The position numbers and the translations under genes are program-made. Under the pieces are notes generated by a model. It saw only the letters and a program-made list of their open reading frames with translations, did not search any database and had not been told where the DNA came from. Source: Mactra quadrangularis (lineage: Eukaryota; Mollusca; Bivalvia; Venerida; Mactridae). From it: DNA of 64,000 nucleotides. The stretch is from the NCBI GenBank assembly GCA_025267735.1, contig CM046309.1, forward strand, positions 32,401,202-32,465,201, written 5' to 3'. Of this stretch, positions 48,304-61,289 are shown piece by piece; positions within the stretch are counted from its first letter, which is position 1, and every line of letters starts with the position of its first letter.

Positions 48304-51300
48304 ATGCCATTTGTAACGCAGTTACATAGCATTGTTTATGCTTTATTGGTGGGATTAGTGACTGTCTTTGTTTGGAAATTTATTAGGTATGCATCACATG
48401 TTCTTAGCTTGAGAAGAAAACTCAGTACCGTGCCTGGATTACCAAAACATTGGCTATTAGGAAATGCACGGAAAGGACAGGTAGGTTGTCTTGAAATTCT
48501 ACTGATGAAACAAACGTTTAAAAGAGATTGTATGCATGTATAATTAATTAGCTATATATAGACAATTTTTTCATGTTTGTTATATTTAGTATAATATGTA
48601 CGAATGTCGAATGTTAGTTAATGCTAATAATGAAAGGTTTTAAGGATAGCTAATTAATTGGTCGCCGTACCTCAAGCTAAGTAGGCAAATAAAATCATCG
48701 ATGAACGGTGAAACCTCATATTTAAAAAAGAATGATTAGCAAACAAGGTATCAAAAATCGTTTTCAATGATTGTACTAATTTTTTTAAACAATGAGACGA
48801 TTAGTATATACGCTGAAACTAGAAACGAAATATAAAAATGTTTTATAATTAGTTTTATTAACGAATCAATGAAATAAATGCACTACAGAAGCGGACGGTG
48901 TGTCGATATCCGCCCAGAAATTGATGCGGTCATTGAGCTTAAAGCGGTCTATCAACCCATAATATTCCATAAGGAGATATCATTTGGAATAAAATGATAA
49001 TGGTACAGAATGAACGCCGAAAGTTATCAAATTTAGAAAAAAATGCAAAATCTTCCGATATCGAAGTGTTGTTCCAGTCAACTGTATTGTTTTAGAAATA
49101 TAGGTCGATGTACATGTGAACCTCAATTACAGATGGTAGATTCCAAAAGTGTTATGGACATTGTTCTTAAAGCATCAGATGATGGACACAAGATATTTTG
49201 TACATGGACTGGAACAATACCAATTATCCATATACTACATGCTGATACTTTTAAGGAGCTAACCAAACAAACCAGAGAAAAATCTAAAGATTATTTTGCT
49301 GGTTATCGATCATTCCTACCATGGATAGGTAAGGCTTCTGAACTTGATAGTTACATCAGTAGATACATTAACTATTCTGAAAGCAGATTGACCGCCACCT
49401 ATAGATGAATATGAGTATGGTCCATTGCAGTTGAAGGCACAGGCCCGATACTTTATAGCTATAACCCAATCAACAATGTCATATTAAATGTTTTAACTAA
49501 AACGTGTCACATAGACCATAAAAGCCATGTTATAACTTCTGTTATTTTGTTTGGAACATTCTGAAGTCAATCATGTTACATTATAACGCAACAATTTTAC
49601 CCGTTTTATACTTTTTCATGTACATGGAAATAATCGGTATAAATTTAAACTAAATTAGTTCAGCATTTCTTGATTTGGAACTCAACTTCAGTAATTAGAA
49701 CTAATGAATATGCTTAAATTTATTTTGAATTGCACCAGAGATGTGTTACCTTGCGTCATTGGAAGTCATTATCTTACGACACGTCTAATTAATCTTAGAA
49801 AAATTGGTTTGCAGTCGTTATGTTAATTTCTAAATGGGCATTGCTTTGCAGTCGATTAAAGTAAACTATAACAGTTATACCTTTGACTGGTTTAACAAAT
49901 GGCTCGTTGATAAGGCACATAGCAGCGCTGATATTTGTGAATATTCTCTGCATGACTTTGGTTTGTTAGTTTGAATAAATTTCATGATTAAATTTAAGTT
50001 TAAAATTTAGGAGATGGACTTCTTGTGAGTGAAGGTAAAAAATGGGAAAGAAACCGGAAGTTGTTGACACCAGCGTTCCATTTTGACATCCTGAATGGTT
50101 ACATAGAAATCATGAATGAATCATCCAATTATCTTATGGTAATTTCCATTAGTTAACTTCGTTATTTATAATAATTTTTCATATGTACCTTATACGATGA
50201 TTCCCAGGTCATTGTGTAGAAAACTATGAAAATAACTATGACAATATTTCATTAAAGAACACTTTCTCTTCTTACGTTTCCAAATGTATGCATTATTTCT
50301 TTTATACTTCTGATGAATATTATACGACAAAACGTCTAGATAATTGTTCAATATTAGTGGTAATTTGTTGATTGTGTTGGCTTGCTACAGAAAAAACACT
50401 TCAAGGAACCTATAAATGCTGTAGAACTCATTAAAACATTCGTAGCGTGAATATTATACAGACAGAATGTTAACGCAATAAATTGTGTAAAGTATAAATA
50501 ACCGTAAGAATAAACAAATTATCTATTTCAATAGTTGCATGCATAACAAATATTAAAAAAAATATCGATTGGTTTTCATACTTACTTCGTCGAAACCATA
50601 AATGACCATGTTGAAACAAATGTTTTTTTCTACAGGATAGATTTGCCAAGGACTCATCAAAAGGAAACACTATTGATATATTTCCATATGTATGTAAGAT
50701 GACATTAGATTCTATGTTGAGATGTTCATTGTCATATTCTGGTTCTATACAAACAAAGGCTTCAAAAAGGTTAGATGAATTTACATATTATAACGTGAAG
50801 CGCTCTTAAAACGAAGCTTAAATACGTAGATAAAACAATTCTTCCAATAATATTACCTAATCGTTAATAATTATATATATGTCAAAATACTAGTTTTACT
50901 GAAACATATCTAATTAACTTTATGCATTAAAGGGATTAGTGGGCAAAATTTTCAGTTCCGATTTTCCTGATTCCGCATCATATTTTTATAATTAAGATTG
51001 ACACTGACAAACTGATATATTACTTGGCAAAGTATTTCTATATTTTCTCTTTGTATTTTGTGTGTTTCCTAACTAGACCCACGTGGGTCAAGTTAGCTAA
51101 AAATAAATAAGTGTTAAAATATGTATTTGCTGATGGGAAGATACTAGAGCTTGATATTGTGCAACATTTATTTAGTATAGTTCTATTAGAAAGATGTTCT
51201 AACCGCCTAAGGATGTTGAAAAGACAAGAAGCGACCATATTTAAAAGTCTTCTTATCAGGTAAACCACCAAAAAAGCATATTTAGGTACTATCAGTGATT

Positions 51301-54300
51301 TAGTACTATTAACAGAAAATGTCCTTTTTGGAAAAAAAATAGTGTGAAAAAATCAATGAACAGTGAAGACTTATAAGATTATTTGACATATTTCAGTGAG
51401 GAAGAATATATAAATGCAATCAAAAGAATGTCGGAGATCATTTGGAAACGTACTGTGTAAGTACCTTTATAATTACACGTCACTTGTATAAAATGTAATT
51501 AACTAACACCATATTGTATAATATTATGAATTGTCTGAACATTTCAAAGAGATTCAAGCACTGATGGCAGAACGGAATGAAAAGAATGAAACTAAATTTG
51601 CTTTTGTTGCACTTGGACCTTTTGCTCCATGGGTGGTCGCTTTATCATGGAGCCACAGCTTGAAAACAAGGGTTGTTTTTATGTCGTTCTACACCTGTGC
51701 TGCATACACAATTCCATACTGAAATTCGTTCTTAAAGTATTGCTAATGTAATTGTTTGTATCAGTTTATTAAAACTTTCAGCGAAATTCATTTAGCATTT
51801 GATCCAATCTTTAACATGCTACCGGTTGGTCGAGAATACAACAGATTGGTTGAAACAGTCCATCAATTTACTGGAAACATTATACAATCTAGAGTTCAAG
51901 ATCTTGTAAGTTGTTCATATTCATAGTCATACTTTTACACTTGAAGTTCTACGCCGTAGCAACATTTTGTAAAGGTTATATAACGGCGGTCAGTCAACAT
52001 ATTCTACGTTCCTGAAAAGACTTAATCTTAGGATTTAGCTGTTAACCACTTACAAGGAGCATACTTCCTTCAGTGTATTAGAACTGTTTGGCATGATTTG
52101 GAATTAGTGGTAAGAGGGAGAAGGGTCGTAGTAATCATAATGTAATGGCGTAAAAATATCATTTATGTTTTGTTTGTTTTCAATATAAAGAATTCTTTTT
52201 TTATTTACTTTTGTTTTGTTTTTATTTTTAGCTCAAAGTTTTTATTTTATCTAGTTCTACCAATTTTAATAAGTAAGCATTTAATAAATTAAAAGCAGGT
52301 GAAACAGAAACGTACACATATGTTACACTACATATTCCTGAAGACAATAATGCATATAATATAAGAAAAACGCTTACACATATTACTGTTATATATTGAT
52401 TTCATTACAGAAGACGAATGGTACAACTGAGGTTACAGAAGGTAAAAAACGACGTTTAGATTTTTTAGATATACTTTTAACTGCTAAAGATAGTGAAGGA
52501 CATGGTTTATCTGCACAAGAAATACAAGATGAAGTGGATACTTTTACTTTTGAAGGTAAATTACAAATACATTGTACTTGAACTTTACAGTCATTTATTG
52601 CCGAATACTAATCTAATCCAAACCATACAAAACATGGAATAATTCAATAACATTTAAGTGATTTTGGCTTTATTCCGAGCATTTACAATTATTAGCAAGT
52701 GCCATTTACGATTACTACTTGACAAAACTCTCAACCATTTTTCTGTATTCTGAAGAAGCACCGTATCGTTTCCACCTCGTCAGTCTATGGATTTAATTAA
52801 GTATTATTGGTTCGATTATGTTATGAAAGGTATTAGTACTCTATTTAATGCATCATTAGCTGCTTTAGTTTGTTATAAATATATTCCTTTTTTCTAGGAC
52901 ATGACACCACGGCTTCAGCGATCAGTTGGGTGATTTATGCTCTAGGTAAAAATCCTGACTTACAACAGAAAGTATATAAAGATGTGTGTGATGTTGTTGG
53001 TGAAAGTGATAACATAACTAAGTAAGTTTATTCTCTGAAATTACGTGAAATTTTCAAAACATATAGACTTAAAGTTTTGGGTAGGTGTAACTAATTTCTA
53101 CATGGCCATGAAATTCAACATGATCGTTAATGTATCCATGTATTGTGATGTTAGTTTAATATACCATTTATTTCTTGCATTTAAATTTATGTTAACTTCC
53201 CAAGACCCAAAAAGACATTTCAACAGAATCTGTGCATACGTTTTCGTCGATCATAAGTTTAACAGCAAGTCAGAATTTCAGATTTAATAAACGGGTGAAA
53301 ATCCCCTAAAATGTAATTAAGTTTATCAGATTATGCCTATCGAGTGCAGTGACGTTATGTATTTAGTTCGATGATTTTACACTTGCAATTTAGTATTTGG
53401 TTGGGACGTGTTTTATCACACATCACTCGTAAATAGTGCATACTTAAAGAAAATATTTTAAGGTGTTGTCCGAGTCTAATTCTTAATCGCATTATATTCT
53501 TGATAATAACATAAATGTAAAGTGTGCTTTATTAATAGATTTTCTTTTCTGTAACAACTTGCTGTTGACTTGGAACCATTTGATAAGTTTGAAAAATGTG
53601 TGGACCTTTGTTTGCTTTAAGAAATGTATGTGACGCTTTAGTTCTGATACGCTCCCAGCTCAGCTCAGTGAAACAATGCTTTTAGAAAGTGAACGAGAGT
53701 GACGATCGGTCGATGTGCAAGTGAGAAGAGTTCTAAAGTTCTAAAGTATTTAATTTTTAATTGCAGAGATCATCTTGGAAGGTTAACGTACTTGCCAAAA
53801 TTTATTAAGGAAGTTTTACGATATTATTCACCGGTACCACTTATTGGACGTGTTAACCATGATCAGCCAATTGTTTTAGATGGAAAAGAAATTCCAGCTG
53901 GTACCATTGCATGGATCCACATATACGCAATACATCATAACGAGTCAACGTGGAAAAACAACATGGTAATATCAATAGCATGTTTTAAGTCAACTGTTAT
54001 GTCAAGTACAACTTTTGAACAAAAAATGACAAAGACAAAATGATCTATAAACTATAAAAGTGAGATGGAGTTTGTTAATTTTGAATAAGACTTGGTTGAT
54101 TGATTCAGAGCCTGATTAAGATCAAAGTGGTAAAATTAACATTAGAAATACAAAAAGTATTTGGACTTATAGTAGTATTTGAACGATTTATTAATTCCAC
54201 TTTTGGAAACAATTAATTTAAAATAACATGAGACCAACCTTGAACCATTGTAGGTGATTGCAGTGTACATTTAACTTGTTTATAAAACTAATTACCCTTT

Positions 54301-56319
54301 TTGCGAAAAAAATTGTATTGAAAGCTTCGTTGCTGAATGACAAGATGGCATGGTAGGATGTCAGCGTGGTTGAGGGTATGCTGCATGTACAGTGTATTTT
54401 ATGACGGTATTGAAATGTCCTTTTTTTAACCATTAATACAATGGTTAAAAAAATTCAAATTCAATTCAATTCAATTCAAAATACAAACAATGTAGTCAAT
54501 GATTTCTTAAGGATTTGATACTAAAGACCATGATGCCTCTTTACAAAAACATATATTCAACATGTAGATTTTCCTCTTTGGTATTACAAGTCAGTATAAT
54601 TGAAAGAATGTTGCATGTATTTTATGACCATGTTGAACAGAATAAATCGAGGGTTGCCTGCAACTCGCTCTTTAACGCAATGCACTTATTACAGTCTTGC
54701 GGGCAACCCTTGAAATGGATAAATGCATACATATATACAAACTATGTATTATTATCGTTACAGGTATTTGACCCTGAAAGATTTGATGCTGAACATCGTG
54801 ATGACAATGATGTGTATGGTTTTATACCTTTCTCTGCTGGATCAAGGTGAAAGACATTTTCTATATAATGCTGTCATTCTTATGACATGATTAAATGTAC
54901 TAATAGAAAGTAATATACAGAATACTTTTAAACTCATAAATTGTGGTTATACGAGTTATACATAATATATGTATAATTGTACATTTAAATATGTAACCGT
55001 ACTATCTATGTTTACCATTTAAAAATGAAAAATGTAGACACTGTTACCTAGTACATGTTTGTTTAAACGTTGTACCCTTGCTTCAAATACATATGTGACA
55101 ATACATTTATTTCTAATTGATATATTTTATGCATATTATGTTGTGTTGATAAATGTAGTTATAGTTTCATAACTTAATTTTCAAACGTTAATTTATGGTA
55201 TAGAACAGAAATTTTGGAATGTTAAACAGGCTACTGAATCAGAGTTGGAAGATAATGAAACTGGGATCTGATGTCCAACGTGTATTGATTTTAAACTTTC
55301 ATATACAGCTATATATAGTACATTGCTAATGAAAACTTTCGAAATTACAGCCATATATAGTACATTGCTAATGAAAACTTTCGAAATTACAGCCAAATAT
55401 AGCACATTGCTAATGAAAACTTTCGAAATTACAGCCATATATAGTACATTGCTAATGAAAACTTTCGAAATTACAGCCAAATATAGCACATTGCTAATGA
55501 AAACTTTCGAAATTACAGCCAAATATAGCACATTGCTAATGAAAACTTTCGAAATTACAGCCATATATAGCACATTGCTAATGAAAACTTTCGAAATTAC
55601 AGTCATATATAGCACATTGCTAATGAAAACTTTCGAAATTGCAATTTACATTTTGTTTCCAGAAATTGTATCGGGCAGATGTTTGCTATGAACGAAATTA
55701 AGATTAACTTGGCTAAATTAGTGAAAAGGTATTAGTATAATTTGAAATAATTTGTACTCTTTCAGTATTTTAATAGCAGATGATTCTATGCTTTGAATAA
55801 CAGTAACAGTGTCGTCAAAGTTGACATAAAACATTGGCTGATAGAATCGGCTAGGAAGTGTCCTCAGCTTCGTTTTGATCTGAGCATTAAAATGCTGCTC
55901 CTTCTACCTGTTTGATTGGTATGCTCGTACATGTACCACTAGGATAATGAGGATACATCAATCAAGTTACGTTAACAAATTGTGTAAATTAGACTAACAT
56001 TTATATTTTCTTATTTGACTAATGTCGTAATAGATGTATTTAATTTGTATGATTGAATGTTTTCTCGTTACGTTGTAAATGAATGCTGTTTAGGAGAACC
56101 TTTAGATGGTAAGGAAAAAATCTAACTATGTCTAAACAATATTCTATGCAAACAATATCTCATGTTATCCTTAATAAGATATTGTTTAATATTTAAATAA
56201 ACATTTGTTATTTTAGGTTTGAGGTTACGGTTAATCCATCTGAAGAACCAGTGCTTCTTCCTGATGTCGTCATGAGAGCAGAAAATGGACTTAGAGTTGG
56301 ATTTAAACCGAGGAAGTAA
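48304..56319 (+). CDS. CYP4: Cytochrome P450 family 4 (CYP4) monooxygenase, copy 2, 12 exons
   Basis: This is the paralogue of the 13328-28107 gene, with the same 512-codon length and identical exon sizes and phases. Exons: 48304-48480, 49133-49328, 50011-50138, 50636-50769, 51397-51456, 51782-51905, 52411-52555, 52898-53021, 53767-53965, 54764-54846, 55663-55728, 56217-56319. All key residues are present: membrane anchor, then PGLPKHW; WERNR (136-140); [13 protein letters not shown] (314-326) with Glu321; EVLR (378-381); PERF; and FSAGSRNCIG with Cys459. The haem loop has Ala where copy 1 has Val. Exon 10 uses the weaker donor GTGAAA. No clear TATA box was found upstream. A 42-bp tandem array sits against the acceptor of exon 11, and a hairpin repeat has inserted in intron 9. 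The substrate is unknown; CYP4 enzymes usually hydroxylate fatty acids. Confidence 0.94.
51069..51096. promoter_or_regulatory. 28-bp palindrome centred on an E-box (CACGTG)
   Basis: CTAACTAGACCCAC and GTGGGTCAAGTTAG are perfect complements except one A-A pair, with no loop; the central 14 bases GACCCACGTGGGTC are exact. It lies in intron 4 of CYP4 copy 2. CACGTG is a bHLH-factor site; a regulatory role is inference only. Confidence 0.4.
51948..52105 (-). mobile_element. 5'-truncated SINE (same family as 61472), minus strand
   Basis: On the minus strand it reads GTTAACAGCTAAATCC, CAGGAACGTAGAATATG, CTGACCGCCGTTATATAACC and GTTGCTACGGCGTAGAA, following the 61472 SINE. It sits in intron 6 of CYP4 copy 2, a different position from the copy in CYP4 copy 1, so the two insertions are independent. 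Confidence 0.65.
54648..54718. mobile_element. Hairpin repeat insertion in CYP4 copy 2 intron 9
   Basis: GGGTTGCCTGCAAC and GTCTTGCGGGCAACCC are inverted ends of the family also seen at 10300-10400. ATAAAT flanks both sides (54642-54647 and 54719-54724). The intron sequence around it (TATGACCATGTTGAACAGAA) is shared with CYP4 copy 1 near 26250, which has no insert. Confidence 0.65.
55303..55640. repeat. 42-bp tandem array, about 8 copies, in CYP4 copy 2 intron 10
   Basis: The unit is CATTGCTAATGAAAACTTTC followed by GAAATTACAGCCATATATAG and two more bases. Variants CCATATATAG and CCAAATATAG alternate. Because 42 is divisible by three, long frames stay open on both strands; these are not genes. 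The array ends 22 bases before exon 11. Confidence 0.92.
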
Positions 56320-56604
56320 CACTTAAGTAGAATAGATAGACTTTATTCTGGAAAAGAATACATGTTAAATTTTTATCGACTTTTTCATTAAAATGTGCAA
56401 TGATTTGTATAATTTACGAAGTTTGTGCTACCATGTTGGTTTATCTTTGTTACTATAGCACCAACACGGCGTGGTGTGGGTTAGAAAAGAAGACTTCTGA
56501 AGACTATGTATATTTTGTATATTCTATTGCATACAATTATTCATGCATAATCATACATTCATATGTACATACTTGTATCTGTAAAGAAATAATACAAAGT
56601 CATA

Positions 56605-56610
56605 AATAAA
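56605..56610 (+). terminator. Polyadenylation signal of CYP4 copy 2
   Basis: AATAAA lies 286 bases after the stop codon in AT-rich DNA. This is a motif-only assignment. Confidence 0.4.
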
Positions 56611-57567
56611 AGTACAAATAGACTTAGGTTCCTAAAAAAGAAGAAAGCATGGTAACAAGGTCATAAAAAGTCATTAACGTTTGTTTTAAACAAGACAACA
56701 CTAAGATAAACACCAGTCTTTTGTAATGAAAATATGTCACTAAACTCAATAATTGTCCATTGAATAGAAAGTACATATAGCATTACAACTGTATAAAGAA
56801 ACAATCCACTTCTTCGAACTTACCAGTTAATATAACTGAGTACAAAAACTCTCACACTCTCCATATAATTACAACAAACATACTCTGCTTGCTTCAAGTG
56901 GTGACTGCAAAGAATTAGACAGGCATTGTATTAATTAATTAGTAAAATAAATCATTATAAATAACTATGAACTGTTAGAGGTTATTAATGACAAATGACA
57001 CGTGGCATGGAAGTAAATGTCAAACTAATAAGTGCTGGTTGCTCAATTCCAAAGGTCGCGAAAACATATTACAATAAAATTGAAACCAAGTTTTAAACCA
57101 AATGAAAGAATGACAACTTAAACGAATTACAGAATTAAAAACTAGAATAGCTAAAGAACAAGAAAATGCACAAGTGCTAAACTATTCCAGATTCTGTTCA
57201 AGAAGCAAGACCATTCTCTCACAAAAGCCAAGTCGAGAATAATGACCGCTTGACGGACAGATCACGTGATAAACTTGCTAAAGGGAAATAATTGAAAAGA
57301 GTAAGAAAAGGCAGAAAGAGTCCAAAGAACAGAACAGCGTAAAAAGTAAATCGTGACTAAACAAGGACCCCGTTACATTTGTATTAGTATGTATATTGTT
57401 TATCCACCTTGAAATTTGTTTATTTGTAAGCAGCAGTATGTTTATGTCTTATCTACGTTATGTTAAAATGGTCGAAGAAAGATGTACAAAATAAATGCAT
57501 GTACAAACGCACTTTGAAATCCTCCAACTGTAACACCAGTCGCGGCTAGATTAATAGCTCTCAATTA
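56611..57567. other. Intergenic spacer after CYP4 copy 2
   Basis: AT-rich; no gene or strong repeat was seen. Confidence 0.5.
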
Positions 57568-57941
57568 CAGTACCCACCAAAAGTTTGGAGACAAAAGAAA
57601 TTTACCAACTCTTGAATGTTGATGGTTATTTTTGCTATATCATTATCTTTAGTATATTTAAGTATGGTTTGTGATAAAATGAAAAGAAGCTTCATGAATG
57701 AAACACATTCATAAAATTCAGCAGGTGACATCCTAAAGCCTCCAAAAACACTTAAATCGTAATTATTTTCTATAGCATAGCGTTTATGCTATTTTTGTAG
57801 TCTAAGTTAAAATTATAAAGATAACCAAACAATAATGCCAAACTACCAAGCATATCAAATTGAGCGGTTACTTTAATTAGGATAAAAGCTATTCACTAGG
57901 CCTACAATCTGAAAATGTCTCCAAACTTTTGGTGTGTACTG
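57568..57941. mobile_element. Tc1-like MITE, 374 bp, TA target duplication
   Basis: CAGTACCCACCAAAAGTTTG and the complement of CAAACTTTTGGTGTGTACTG form the ends, flanked by TA on both sides (57566-57567 and 57942-57943). The ACCAAAAGTTTGGA string is typical of Tc1-family termini. There is no open frame, so it is non-autonomous. Confidence 0.78.
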
Positions 57942-58415
57942 TATATGCAGCGTATCAACTTACGGGGCAGCTACCAACAAACAAGCTTTAGGAAGGAAAC
58001 TTTAACACATTACGAGTTGTCTCCCTTATACTAAGGAAGAGTTTTAACATTAAATAAACGTGTCATTTCAACAAAGACTGTTTCTTGACGATGTTCATCT
58101 GAAATAAAGTTGATTTGTGTATAAAGAGTAACGCACTCATTAAATCTCATGTATCAATATTTGACAGTTAAATGTATAACATCACACTACAAGTGTATCG
58201 TTGTTGAGTATTCAATGAAAATGTATTTTTATAATGTGAATTCCATAGGCGGATCCAGGATTTCTGGTAAGAGGGGGCGGAAAATTCTAGTTAGAGGGGG
58301 CGTAAAATAAATAAGCAGAATGGGGTTCCAAGGGGCTTCGAATGGTCCAGGCAACTTCCTGACCAAAGGACCATGTGACCAGCGGCCCCAGAAATTCCTT
58401 AGTTTTGGTTATTTC

Positions 58416-59300
58416 TAGGGCTGGGTACCGCCAGGAAAATTTTACCACGGTATACCGTGTTTGTTTACTAAATACCACGGTATATACTACGGTATACCGA
58501 TCTAGAAGTAAAATACACTTTTAAAAAGATCATTTATTAACTTTTAAAAACACACTAACCATAACTTACAGATAATACCTATTACAACTTATTCACCATA
58601 TATTTTGTTTATGTTTTTTGCTCAAATTCATTGACAATTTGATGATGTTTCGTAATCCAAGTTGAAAATAACGAACGCAGGTTAAAACGAATCAGTCCGT
58701 CTATTAATTGTGTCATGACGCCATACGTGTTGTTAATACGAGGCATTCAAGGGGGGTTTATGCTAAAACTTACCAAAATTAATCGGGGAATAAATACGGC
58801 ATTATTTTGTGGAAAAATGAAAATGAATAAAACAATCGTTGAAGGAAACCCATGCACACAAAATTTGCGTTCCACTGCCTTTAGAGCCTGATCTCGAAAT
58901 CAAAAATTAAATTGATCTATTTTATCCATGTATTCTAACTGAAATTTACAACCAACTTATAACAGAAAATGACGACTGTCGTATATCAGTCAACGTTTCT
59001 TTCTCGCAGAATACAAGACAACTCTGCTCTGTGATTGCTACTATACATGGGATTGCATGTATATGTATATGTATATGCATAACTTCCACAGCGTTATGCA
59101 GTGATGAAACTATTTTTAATGTACGACTCGGAACAGCGTTGATTTTGCCAACCCTGACATATACAACATGTTAAACCGTAATCACGTGTTCTACTCGTTC
59201 ACGGGCACTGTAATACCCGTATTTCCGAAAATACCGCGGTACCGTACCGCGAGATAAAAAACCACGGTTACCGGTTTACCGGTAATACCGCGCACCTCTA
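58416..59300. mobile_element. hAT-like non-autonomous element, 885 bp
   Basis: It starts TAGGGCTGGGTACCG and ends CGCGCACCTCTA (complement TAGAGGTGCGCG). It is flanked by GTTATTTC (58408-58415) and GTTATTTT (59301-59308), an 8-bp duplication with one mismatch. Subterminal ACGGTATACCG-type strings cluster at both ends, as expected for transposase sites. No transposase frame is present. Confidence 0.7.
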
Positions 59301-59384
59301 GTTATTTTTAAGCGATTCAAGCACATTTTCAGAGCCTCAACTATACTTTTACAGAGAGGTCTGTGAAGTTAGCTATCTATTGTC

Positions 59385-60560
59385 TATTATCTATTCAAAA
59401 GTCTATTCGCACGATAGACAGCTATGTATTGAGAAATCTATTCATTCAGAAATCTATTCGCATTTACTGTATACATAGATATAAGCAAGTTCAAAAATCT
59501 GTACAAAAATCTGTTTACAAAATGCCGAAAAACAGCTGTCTATTCGGAAATCTATTCAGAAGTCTATTCGAAAAAAAATCAGTAATGCAATTATACAGAT
59601 TAATTAGTCTTTTCATGGAATACATAAAGAGGAAAATGTCCATTCAAAAGTCTATTCAGAAGTCTATTAAAAAAAAGCCAGTTATACAATCAAACAGATT
59701 TAAAGTCTTTTCATGGAATACGTAAAGAGGCAAATGTCCATTCAAATGTCTATTCCGAAGTCTTTTCGCAAAACCATGTATATGCATTCAGAATGAATGT
59801 GATGTCTTTTATAGAATTTCTAATAGAGAGCTGTCCATTCAAATGTCTATTCAGAAGTCTTTTCGCAAAACCATGTATATGCATTCAGAATGAATGTGAT
59901 GTCTTTTATAGAATTTCTAATAGAGAGCTGTCCATTCAAATGTCTATTCAGAAGTCTATTCGCAAAATCTGGTAAATGCGTTCAGAATGAGTCAGAAGTC
60001 TATTATGCAGTAGCGAATAGACAGATATCCATTCAAAAGTCTATTCAGAAGTTTATTTGCAAAATCATATATATGCATTAAGAATGTGTCTGAAGTCTTT
60101 TATAAAGTTGCGAAAAGATATATGTCCATTCAAATGTCTTTTCATAAGTCTATTTGCAAAATCATGTATAAGCAAGGTCGGAAATCCATTCAGAAGTCTA
60201 TTCGAAAAAAGTCAGTAATGCAATCAAACAGGTTTAAAAGTCTTTTCTTGGAATACGCAAAGAGACAAATGTCCATTCAAAAGTCTATTCAGAAGTTTAT
60301 TCGAAAAAACATAGTAATGCAATCTGAATGAGCAAAATGTTTATTCCCATAATGCAAGGGACAAATGTCCATTCAAAAGTCTATTCGGATATCTATTCGC
60401 AAAATCATATATATATGCTTAAAGAATGTGTCTGAAGTCTATTATTAAGTTGGGAATCGATAGATATCCATTCAAATGTCTATTCAAAAGTCTATTCGCA
60501 AAAGCATATATAGGCATTAAGAATGTGTCTGTAATCTATTATAAAAATGCAAATAGAAAG
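59385..60560 (+). repeat. Degenerate minisatellite built on TCTATTC / CATTCAAAAGTC
   Basis: TCCATTCAAAAGTCTATTC, AGAAGTCTATTCGCAAAA and similar strings recur over about 1.2 kb. A 97-bp unit is duplicated almost exactly, with starts at about 59793 and 59890. Small open frames rich in SIQKSI and FRSLFAK are by-products. Confidence 0.8.
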
Positions 60561-61289
60561 ATTACCTTGTATACACAGTATACACAGTGTCGTTGTAAAT
60601 CTAGACCATGACGACTGCCTATGGTATTTTCTGAAACTGTATGGCGGTGCCAGTAATGGGATTGGTTGTATTACGCAGACACAGGCACTCGTCTGCTTCT
60701 TGAGTAATTATTTTCTACTCGTCTCTCTATTTTTCTTATTTATTTGAATTCATTCGCTCACTTTGGGTTGTAATTTTTGTATAAATGAAGAACTCGGCTA
60801 GAAGATCCGATGGACTGAAATGATATTGATGAATGTATTTACAATAGGCGACAGGCACTGTCACGATTCACACTACTGTGTAAATATTCACTACCTTTGG
60901 TTGGTCGAGACCGTGCCATCCGCCCTATGATATTTAGGTATTTTTATTAACTCACATATTTATTTCCCCGCCAAAGGATGGGTCGTATAATGTGAATGGC
61001 GCGAAAATTAATGTGTCCGTCCTTTAAATATATTAAGTATCCTTCTGATCTTAGCCACAACTCCCTTGATTTGTGCACCAAGTTCGTTTAATTTTCGTAA
61101 TATTTTACAAGTTTTTTTTTAATCTTTTAATTACATGTACGAGTATAACATTTTAAATAGTAAAAATATTATGAAAAACTCCTTATGCCTTTATTTTGCT
61201 ACAATCTTCAATATGTTAGTTGTTGGTATTTAATACTTAGTAAGAATGTTCTTGTTTTTTTTAATAATTATTTTATTATTTTATTCAAG

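Noticed and set aside
51531..51722. 63-codon plus-strand frame between exons 5 and 6 of CYP4 copy 2
   Set aside because: CYP4 copy 1 splices directly over the equivalent position, and the frame does not match P450 sequence. Inclusion would break the conserved 512-codon model.
55193..55691. Open frames on both strands with repeated FEITA / VISKVFISN peptides
   Set aside because: By-product of the 42-bp tandem array inside intron 10 of CYP4 copy 2.
59363..60331. Series of small frames rich in SIQKSI / FRSLFAK
   Set aside because: They follow from the TCTATTC minisatellite and have no consistent start or domain.
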